Assembly: GCA_946885435.1 (NCBI GenBank)
Contig: CAMPGL010000041.1
Coordinates: 1-13,611, forward strand
DNA from: an uncultured Brevundimonas sp.
GTDB taxonomy: Bacteria > Pseudomonadota > Alphaproteobacteria > Caulobacterales > Caulobacteraceae
DNA: 13,611 nucleotides
Direction of reading: 5' to 3'
How positions within the stretch are numbered: the stretch's first letter is position 1; every line of letters begins with the position of its first letter. The translations under genes and the position numbers were made by a program. The notes below the pieces were generated by a model. It searched no databases. It was not told where the DNA came from and saw nothing but the letters and a program-made list of their open reading frames with translations. Shown piece after piece: positions 6,875 to 12,207 of this stretch.

Positions 6875-8437
6875 ATGTATCCGGCAGACGAGAAGAAGAA
6901 CATAGGCGCGACGCGGCTCCAAAGGGCGGCGCAGTACGTGCGCATGTCGACGGAGCATCAAAAATACTCGACCGAAAATCAGGCCGAAATCATCGCTGCC
7001 TATGCCGTCAGGCGCGGGTTCGAGATCGTGCGAACCTATGAAGATGCCGGCAAGAGCGGCCTCAGGATCGATGGCCGTGCGTCACTTCAGAAGCTGATTG
7101 GCGACGTCCGTGCCGGATCTCCTGGATTTCAGGCCATTCTCGTCTACGACGTCAGCCGGTGGGGTCGCTTTCAAGACGCGGACGAGAGCGCCTACTATGA
7201 GTTCATTTGCCGCGAGGCTGGCATCTCGGTCCACTATTGTGCCGAGCAGTTCGAGAATGACGGCAGCTTAAGCGCTACCGTCATCAAGAGCATGAAGCGA
7301 GCGATGGCGGGCGAGTACTCGCGTGAACTGTCGGCCAAGGTGTTTACAGGCCAATGCCGCCTTATCACGCTGGGATTTCGGCAGGGCGGGCCGGCGGGGT
7401 ACGGCCTCCGGCGCTTGCTCGTTGACGAGCATCGTCAGCCGAAGGCCCAACTCGGTCTGCGTGAACAGAAGAGCCTCCAGACCGACAGAGTGATCCTCAC
7501 GCCGGGACCGCCCGATGAGATTGAGGTCGTTCGCCGGCTCTATCGCATGTTCGTCGTTCAGCGACGCCACGAAAGCGAGATCGCCGCCGCACTCAATGCC
7601 GAGGGGCTCCTAACTGATCGGGGCCGGGCCTGGACCAGAGGCGTGGTGCACCAGATCCTGACGAACGAAAAGTACATCGGGAACAACGTCTACAATCGTC
7701 AGTCCTTCAAACTGAAAGCTAAGAGGGTCAGAAACTCACGCGAAATGTGGGTCCGGGCTGATGGAGCCTTCGAAGGCATCGTCGAAGCGGACTTTTTTGA
7801 AGCTGCGCAGCGCATCATCGGAGAGCGAAGCAAGCGCTACTCAGACCAGGAGCTGTTAGACCGGCTGAGCGATCTGCTTGCCCAGAAGGGTTGGCTTTCG
7901 GGCCTTGTGATCGACGAAGTCGAAGACATGCCCTCAAGCTCGACGTTCACCCACCGCTTCGGAAGCCTACTGAGGGCCTACGCCCTGATCGGCTATTCTC
8001 CGGGGCGCGACTTTCGGTACATCGAGGTCAATCGCGCGCTTCGTCAATTGCACCCTGAGGTGGTGCAGGCCGTTATCGACGACATCGGCGAGGCGGGCGG
8101 ATCGGTCGTTCGCGATGAGGCGACCGACCTGCTTCGGATCAACGGAGAGTTCTCAGCGTCTGTCGTAATTGTGCGGTGTCGACAGACCTCTGCTGGTGCA
8201 CAACGGTGGAAGCTTCGGCTTGATCAAGGGCTTCGGCCGTCCATCACAATTGCCGTGCGCATGGCGGAGAACAACGTTCAGGTCAGGGACTACTACATCC
8301 TGCCCTGGTTGGATCCGGGGTTGTGCTCGGAACTGAGACTAGCGTCGCACAATGGCGTCCAACTCGACTCCTACCGGGTCGACACGCTTGACCCGTTTCT
8401 ATGTCTGGTGCGCCGGCGCGAACTGCGTGCCGCATGA
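6875..8437 (+). CDS. Large serine recombinase
   Basis: The product is 520 residues. The N-terminal resolvase/invertase catalytic domain (about 16-165) has QYVRMSTEHQ with nucleophile Ser25 and Arg23, the block DAGKSGLRIDGRASLQKLI (58-76), and VYDVSRWGRF (90-99) with active-site arginines 95 and 98. The Recombinase domain follows (about 170-300), including EIEVVRRLYRMF and the ILTNEKYIGNNVYN motif. These enzymes make staggered double cuts through a Ser-DNA bond and integrate or excise elements. The C-terminal 200 residues differ from the usual zinc-ribbon/coiled-coil part: the four Cys (161, 435, 484, 510) do not form CxxC pairs. Residues about 324-375 contain PSSSTFTHRFGSLLRAYALI, like the DNA-binding repeat found with HNH homing endonucleases. 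ATG 6875 is the first start ahead of the catalytic domain. The stop overlaps the next ATG (ATGA). Confidence 0.93.
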   Translation: MYPADEKKNIGATRLQRAAQYVRMSTEHQKYSTENQAEIIAAYAVRRGFEIVRTYEDAGKSGLRIDGRASLQKLIGDVRAGSPGFQAILVYDVSRWGRFQDADESAYYEFICREAGISVHYCAEQFENDGSLSATVIKSMKRAMAGEYSRELSAKVFTGQCRLITLGFRQGGPAGYGLRRLLVDEHRQPKAQLGLREQKSLQTDRVILTPGPPDEIEVVRRLYRMFVVQRRHESEIAAALNAEGLLTDRGRAWTRGVVHQILTNEKYIGNNVYNRQSFKLKAKRVRNSREMWVRADGAFEGIVEADFFEAAQRIIGERSKRYSDQELLDRLSDLLAQKGWLSGLVIDEVEDMPSSSTFTHRFGSLLRAYALIGYSPGRDFRYIEVNRALRQLHPEVVQAVIDDIGEAGGSVVRDEATDLLRINGEFSASVVIVRCRQTSAGAQRWKLRLDQGLRPSITIAVRMAENNVQVRDYYILPWLDPGLCSELRLASHNGVQLDSYRVDTLDPFLCLVRRRELRAA

Positions 8438-9315
8438 CGGACCAGGCTCCCGAAATCCGAATGGTCCCAGTCGACGCCATCACCGTGGTCAACCCGCGGG
8501 CGCGCAATAAGCGCGTTTTCCAGGAGCTGGTGAGCAGCATCGAACTGCTGGGCCTCAAGAGACCCATCACTGTCACGCCGCGCGCTGGGTCGCGCCGTTA
8601 TGATCTGGTGTGCGGGCAGGGAAGGCTCGAAGCCTTTGTGGCTCTCGGTCAGACGGAGATACCCGCAGTCGTGATCGAGGCCAGCGAAGACGATTGCTTC
8701 ATCATGAGCCTCGTCGAGAACCTCGCTCGCCGCACTCATACGCCGCTGGAGCTTGTGCGAGGAATTGGGGAACTCAAGGAGCGCGGCTACGGCCCGGCTG
8801 AAATCGCGACCAAGGTCGGGTTCAGCAAGGAGTATATTTCTTCGATCTGCTTCCTCCTCGACCATGGCGAGGAGAAACTGATCAACGCCGTAGAGCGGGG
8901 CGCCATCCCACACACCATCGCCATCGAGATCGCCAGAGCAAAGGACGGGGACGTCCAGCAAGCTTTGGCCAAGGCCTATCAGGAAAAATCCATTCCTGGG
9001 AAACAGGTGCTCGCGATCCGGCAGATCATCGAACAGCGCAACAGTTCCGGCAAAGGCGTTAGCCGGACAACGCATGGCCCGCGATCGTCGAGGCCAGTCA
9101 CTTCTGAAGCGCTCATCCAAGCCTATCAGAGAGAGACTGAGCGCCAGAAGCTTCTAGTCAAGCGCGCCTCGCTGGCACGAAGCCGCCTGCTTTTCGTCTC
9201 CACAGCCTTTCGCAATCTGCTCGATGATGATCACTTCGTCGCCCTACTTCGTGCTGAGGGGATCAACACGATCCCGGCCGCTCTAGCCGAGCGCATTGGG
9301 CCCTCGAGATTCTGA
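8434..9315 (+). CDS. ParB/Spo0J-like protein 1 of the recombinase operon
   Basis: The product is 293 residues. I chose ATG 8434, which overlaps the recombinase stop (ATGA) and starts close to the conserved EIRMVPVDAITVVNPRARN; an in-frame ATG at 8401 would overlap the recombinase more deeply. Residues about 8-100 form the ParB N-terminal fold: IELLGLKRPITVTPR, then CGQGRLEAFVALG (60-72) where canonical ParB has GERRxRA, and VENLARRTHTPLE (94-106), which keeps the ENLxR CTP-box signature. A helix-turn-helix follows at about 117-142 (YGPAEIATKVGFSKEYISSI). The C-terminal 70 residues are helical (RSRLLFVSTAFRNLLDDDHF). In ParB, this fold binds CTP and spreads from parS. Here the altered GQGR box makes CTP use uncertain. 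It probably acts with its neighbour on a DNA site of the element. Confidence 0.88.
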   Translation: MTDQAPEIRMVPVDAITVVNPRARNKRVFQELVSSIELLGLKRPITVTPRAGSRRYDLVCGQGRLEAFVALGQTEIPAVVIEASEDDCFIMSLVENLARRTHTPLELVRGIGELKERGYGPAEIATKVGFSKEYISSICFLLDHGEEKLINAVERGAIPHTIAIEIARAKDGDVQQALAKAYQEKSIPGKQVLAIRQIIEQRNSSGKGVSRTTHGPRSSRPVTSEALIQAYQRETERQKLLVKRASLARSRLLFVSTAFRNLLDDDHFVALLRAEGINTIPAALAERIGPSRF

Positions 9316-9316
9316 G

Positions 9317-10213
9317 ATGGGCTCTGTTCGCATCGCGTTCGAACAGCAGATCAGGATCATATCCCTCGATCAGCTGCTTCCATCCCGGCAGTTGTCCGTC
9401 GCGGTGCTCTCATCCTCAAAAGCCCAACGGATCGCCGCTTCGATTGCTCAGCTTGGGTTGGTCGAACCGATAGTCGTCGTGACCGCCAATGCTGGCGGTC
9501 CTTACACGGTTCTGGATGGTCACGTGCGGCTCCACGCCCTGCGCGAGCAGGGGGCGGCCAACGCGCGCTGCCTGCTGGCTTCGGACGATGAAGCCTTCAC
9601 TTACAACAAGCGTGTCAATCGGCTCGCCGTAGTTCAAGAGCACTACATGATAATGCGAGCCCTCGAGCGCGGGGTCTCGGAGACCAAGTTGGCCAGCGCC
9701 TTAAACGTCAATGTGGAGGTCATCCGGCACCGCCGACAACTTCTCGACGGCATTAGCCCCGACGTGGAGGATCTGCTGAAGGACCGGGTGGTCGGCACCC
9801 ACGTATTCAACAAGCTGAAGAAGATGAGGCCGGTGCGCCAGCTCGAAGTCGCCGAGCTGATGGTAGCCGCCAACAACTTCAGCACCAACTACGTCAAGGC
9901 GCTACTGGCGACCTCCAAGCCGCAGGATCTCATCAAGCCGGACCAACTTCGCAGGGCCACGGGCCTCACCGGCGAACAGATGGATCGCCTGGAGCGAGAG
10001 ATGGCCTCGATCAGTCACGACTATAAGGAGCTCGAGGCCACCTACGGCGACGATATGCTGCTCCTCGTGATCGCGGGCGGATTCCTGGACCGAATCCTAG
10101 CGAGGCCGGCTTTGGAGCAGTTTCTGGCTCAGCGTCACCCCGAGATGTTGGAGACTTTTCGTTCGATCGTCACCGCAGCATCATTGGATCTGCCTCAACC
10201 CGCTGCGGCCTAG
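9317..10213 (+). CDS. ParB-like protein 2 with RepB-type C-terminal region
   Basis: The product is 298 residues from ATG 9317, one base after the previous stop (TGAGATG), so it is translationally coupled. An in-frame TTG at 9296 would add 7 residues but lies inside the upstream gene. The N-terminal ParB fold shows KAQRIAASIAQLGLVEPIVV and VLDGHVRLHALREQG (65-79); the next box reads NKRVNRLAVVQEHY instead of ENLxR. An HTH region (119-144, SETKLASALNVNVEVIRHRR) precedes PDVEDLLKDRVVGTHVFNKL and AELMVAANNFSTNYVKALL, which resemble the C-terminal domain of plasmid partition protein RepB. The last 60 residues (DDMLLLVIAGGFLDRILARPALEQFL) line up with the end of protein 1, so the two look like paralogues. 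A partition ATPase is not encoded next to it, so ordinary plasmid partition is unlikely. Confidence 0.85.
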   Translation: MGSVRIAFEQQIRIISLDQLLPSRQLSVAVLSSSKAQRIAASIAQLGLVEPIVVVTANAGGPYTVLDGHVRLHALREQGAANARCLLASDDEAFTYNKRVNRLAVVQEHYMIMRALERGVSETKLASALNVNVEVIRHRRQLLDGISPDVEDLLKDRVVGTHVFNKLKKMRPVRQLEVAELMVAANNFSTNYVKALLATSKPQDLIKPDQLRRATGLTGEQMDRLEREMASISHDYKELEATYGDDMLLLVIAGGFLDRILARPALEQFLAQRHPEMLETFRSIVTAASLDLPQPAAA

Positions 10214-10236
10214 TCGACTAGGGGGACCGGGCCCCT
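10211..10236 (+). terminator. Palindrome and GC hairpin at the end of the recombinase operon
   Basis: The stop of ParB-like protein 2 starts a perfect 10-bp palindrome, TAGTCGACTA (10211-10220). Sharing its last base, AGGGG (10220-10224) pairs with CCCCT (10232-10236) across a 7-base loop, and the palindrome CTTAAG follows. Only two T residues follow the hairpin, so it would be a weak terminator. The palindrome could instead be a protein-binding site. Confidence 0.35.
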
Positions 10237-10302
10237 TAAGCGCCGGGATCGTCGGAGAAGCCGTCGTGTGGGGCGGATCAAGGGCGGTGCGGGGATGGCG
10301 GC

Positions 10303-10322
10303 GAACCCGCTCGGAACCCGCT
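10303..10322. repeat. Two direct copies of GAACCCGCT
   Basis: GAACCCGCT occurs at 10303-10311 and 10314-10322, an 11-bp repeat period, which puts both copies on the same face of the helix. Only two copies are present. They precede the two hairpins. Confidence 0.45.
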
Positions 10323-10324
10323 AG

Positions 10325-10374
10325 GCCGGCCGCCATAGGGCCGGCTGAGGACCGGATGTCTTGCAGCCGGTCCT
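10325..10374. repeat. Two adjacent hairpins
   Basis: Hairpin one pairs GCCGGCC (10325-10331) with GGCCGGC (10339-10345) around a 7-base loop. Hairpin two pairs AGGACCGG (10348-10355) with CCGGTCCT (10367-10374) around an 11-base loop. Only two bases separate them. They lie between the recombinase operon and the IS6-derived frame, with no T tract on either side. They could be terminators, an element end, or a recombinase/ParB site. The rest of 10237-10410 shows no gene. Confidence 0.5.
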
Positions 10375-10410
10375 TGTCGGGGGCGGTCGGCGCCGGCGGC
10401 GCTTCTGAGG

Positions 10411-10839
10411 CTATAGAAGGGCTGACTCTGCAGTGCGCAGGCCGCGCGCCTCAGCCATGAGTAGGCCTAGGAGCCGTTCAGCCGAGGGGCGATCGTCTGG
10501 GGGGGCGACGATCCAGTCCAGCAACAATCCATCGCTACTGGAGGCCCGCCACAAGGCCACGATCTCACCATTGGCGCTTTCCTGCCGGCAACTTAAATCC
10601 CAGCGGGGGGGGAACTCGCGCAGGCTTAGACGGCGTTCAATTTGGTCGCTTGGACCGAACTTGCGGGTCCAGCGAAGGATCGTCACATCCGGAATCCGCA
10701 GTCCACGTCGCGCGCAGGCGTTTGCTAGACGCTGAGAGCCATCGTCGCCGATAAAGTACCAGTCGACAACACAGCGTATGACGTCGTCAGGGTAACGGTG
10801 GCGCTTGAAGCGCGACGGTTTGGTGGAACGAGCGCCCAC
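10411..10839 (-). pseudogene. IS6/IS26-type transposase remnant or domesticated derivative
   Basis: From GTG 10839 the frame gives 142 residues (164 if read from TTG 10905; there is no ATG). FKRHRYPDDVIRCVVDWY, ARRGLRIPDVTILRWTRKFGP and a later WRASSSDGLLLDWIV align with IS6-family transposases such as that of IS26 (FKGRHF..DIILWAVRWY, TIYRWVQRYAP, YRAVDSRGRTVDF). Where IS26 has the catalytic WHMDETY, this protein has WDLSCRQ in a gap-free alignment, so the first Asp of the DDE triad is Ser. The frame stops at 10411, before the second Asp and the Glu. It cannot transpose. The N-terminal DNA-binding half is intact and free of stops, so it may be either a recent relic or a retained DNA-binding protein. 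I saw no terminal inverted repeats of an IS6 element. Confidence 0.6.
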
Positions 10840-10906
10840 GTGTCGGATCCTTGGCTCACGGCGCCAGAATGATTTCAGATTGCAATGCGACTTTGGCCTC
10901 AGCAAG

Positions 10907-10946
10907 TTGCCTCGACCTGAAGTTGCTAGCTGCTAGGGTCTAGAAC
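10907..10946 (+). promoter_or_regulatory. Candidate promoter with CTAG repeats ahead of the small gene/XRE pair
   Basis: TCTAGAAC (10939-10946) is close to the Caulobacter -10 consensus GCTANAWC. TTGCTAG (10923-10929) and TTGCCTC (10907-10913) are possible -35 elements, although the spacing fits poorly (9 and 25 bases). CTAG occurs three times at exactly 7-bp steps (10926, 10933, 10940), overlapping the promoter, which suggests an operator. The first codon downstream is at 10990. Confidence 0.35.
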
Positions 10947-10989
10947 CGCCATTGTCGGGGCGGGGCGTACTTGCCGCATTGGTGCCGTC

Positions 10990-11229
10990 ATGGATTTTGA
11001 GCGAACTTTAGAGGAATGGCGGGCGCTGGGCGCAAGGAAGTTGGATGAGGCTGCCTTTGAGCGGTTCGAGACTCTGGAGGCCGAACTTCTGTGTCATCGT
11101 CCCGGAGATCCTGACCAAGCGCATGCAATCATAGGGGTAATGCTGTCGAACGCGGGGGAGCGGAGCGATGCAGGCGACCGGCAGGCCCCGCTGAACATCC
11201 GGGCCTTCCTGTTGGGCGGCGCCCTCTGA
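10990..11229 (+). CDS. Small protein of unknown function coupled to the XRE regulator
   Basis: The product is 79 residues from ATG 10990, with no clear ribosome site; the start is the only ATG in frame. The first half (MDFERTLEEWRALGARKLDEAAFERFETLEAELL) is acidic, rich in Glu and Leu, and predicted helical. The middle has PGDPDQAHAIIGVMLSN. The protein has no signal peptide, membrane segment or metal motif. Its stop overlaps the ATG of the XRE gene by one base (TGATG), so the two are translated together and probably act together, for example as a regulator and its partner or a toxin-antitoxin-like pair. That role is inference. I recall similar small helical proteins ahead of XRE genes in Caulobacterales but cannot assign a family. 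Confidence 0.65.
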   Translation: MDFERTLEEWRALGARKLDEAAFERFETLEAELLCHRPGDPDQAHAIIGVMLSNAGERSDAGDRQAPLNIRAFLLGGAL

Positions 11230-11729
11230 TGCCACAGCCCTCACGACAACCACGGAGACGCCGCGGGGAGGCTCCCGATCCGATCGACGTCGCCGTCGGG
11301 GCCCGCGTGCGCCTCAAGCGCACCGAGTTGGGAATGAGCCAGTCCAATCTGGCTGCGGCGTTGGGGCTCACATTTCAGCAGATCCAGAAGTACGAGCAGG
11401 GCAGCAATCGGATATCTGCTTCCATGCTCGTCAAAGCGGCGCGTCATCTTGACGTTTCGGCGTCCTCGCTACTGGGAGAGCAGGGGGATCCAGTTCATCC
11501 GGATCCAGCGCTGACGCTCTTGTCTCAGCCGGGAGCGGCCTTCTTTCTCTCGGCGTACTGCAAACTCAGCCCGCGAGAGCGCCAGGCAGTTCGCACCTTG
11601 GTCCAGTCGCTCGCCGGCGACGAAGCCGGCGATGCGGCACTCGCGCCGGAGCAGGAAACGCGGGCCGAATCGGCACCTGAGCGACCTGACAGACCGGCGG
11701 CGCCCAAATCGCCGCGCGATTTCGCATAA
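11229..11729 (+). CDS. XRE-family (Cro/C1-type) transcriptional regulator
   Basis: The product is 166 residues. After a basic lead (1-18, with four consecutive Arg at 9-12) comes a typical HTH_3 domain at about 23-80: VGARVRLKRTELGMSQSNLA, then LGLTFQQIQKYEQGSNRISA, then LVKAARHLDVSASSLLG. This is the five-helix Cro/C1 fold, with the recognition helix around TFQQIQKYEQG. The C-terminal half (91-166) has a short helix near LSPRERQAVRTLVQSLAG, then a low-complexity tail rich in Ala, Glu and Pro. The ATG at 11229 overlaps the stop of the small upstream gene. It is a DNA-binding regulator, probably controlling its own operon through the CTAG-rich promoter region; neighbouring RTX control is possible but unsupported. 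The gene's last codons are part of the dif-like dyad. Confidence 0.9.
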   Translation: MPQPSRQPRRRRGEAPDPIDVAVGARVRLKRTELGMSQSNLAAALGLTFQQIQKYEQGSNRISASMLVKAARHLDVSASSLLGEQGDPVHPDPALTLLSQPGAAFFLSAYCKLSPRERQAVRTLVQSLAGDEAGDAALAPEQETRAESAPERPDRPAAPKSPRDFA

Positions 11730-11746
11730 GCTAGGTTATGCGTACT
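11719..11746. other. Xer/dif-like 28-bp dyad
   Basis: The left arm ATTTCGCATAA (11719-11729), the 6-bp spacer GCTAGG and the right arm TTATGCGTACT (11736-11746) have the 11-6-11 layout of dif sites. CGCATAA and TTATG are the inner halves of the XerC and XerD boxes. The left arm also equals, as I remember it, the XerC arm of plasmid pdif sites. The outer half of the right arm does not match the usual TTATGTTAAAT. CGCATAA and TTATGCG form a perfect 7-bp inverted repeat, so a simple hairpin at the end of the regulator gene is the alternative. Confidence 0.4.
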
Positions 11747-11943
11747 GGGCCGACGCCGAGACCATCATTCGGTCGAGAGCGGCCTATCAAGCCAGCTCCG
11801 AGAGAGGCCTTGCTGTTGGGGAGTTGGAACCCACGGGCTTCGCGGAAGCAGAGGTCGGTCGACTGTGCGACGAGATACTGCGGCGAACGTCGCACGTCGG
11901 CTCGGCCGGTGACCTGCTCTCAGAAAACCGACCGACCGGATGA
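11738..11943 (+). pseudogene. Possible 3' relic of a ParA-like ATPase gene
   Basis: About 65 codons in the third frame relative to the XRE gene read ADAETIIRSRAAYQASSERG followed by LAVGELEPTGFAEAEVGRLC and DEILRR before the stop at 11943. The pattern R-x-A-Y-x-x-S-x-x-x-G-L-x-V-x-E, then Pro, Ala-rich and a final L-x-x-E-I helix, is that of the C-terminal end of plasmid/VirC1-type ParA proteins. The Walker A and other nucleotide motifs are absent, and there is no suitable start. The similarity begins right behind the dif-like site. The assignment rests on a short motif and could be wrong. Confidence 0.35.
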
Positions 11944-12029
11944 GACGTTGCCGAGCGCAAGCATTCAGCCCGCTCGAGAGCCTTAGCTCGCCTCATAAGT
12001 TGCTAGTCCATGCTCTTTCCAGGGGCGGC

Positions 12030-12150
12030 TTTGCGCCAGAAGCGGACCTTCGTCACTGGCTGCAGAACGGACATCCCCCCGGCGGGGACCGCTCAGCGTC
12101 GGGTTTCGACCCATTGCGGACGTTGTTCAGCATTGGGCATCTGCTTATAG
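12030..12150. repeat. GCGGAC-type interspersed intergenic repeat
   Basis: AAGCGGAC, GAACGGAC, GGGGACCGC and TTGCGGAC follow one another in about 90 bases, with a GGGT-TTCG-ACCC stem-loop (12100-12111) between them. The combination TTTCGACCC-ATTGCGGACG matches an intergenic repeat I know from many Caulobacterales and other alphaproteobacteria, often mistranslated as small proteins with NVRNGSKAD-like text. The minus strand here reads NVRNGSKPDAERSPPGG. It lies between the ParA-like relic and the RTX gene; no real gene is seen in 11944-12207. Confidence 0.5.
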
Positions 12151-12207
12151 GCGCTTGTGTTTCGCACTCTAGAATGGCTCGATACTCCCACGGCTTGGGA
12201 GCTCGCC

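Noticed and set aside
10266..10460. 64-codon frame between the recombinase operon and the IS6-derived frame
   Set aside because: It runs through the two hairpins and the direct repeats and has no ribosome site or recognisable sequence.
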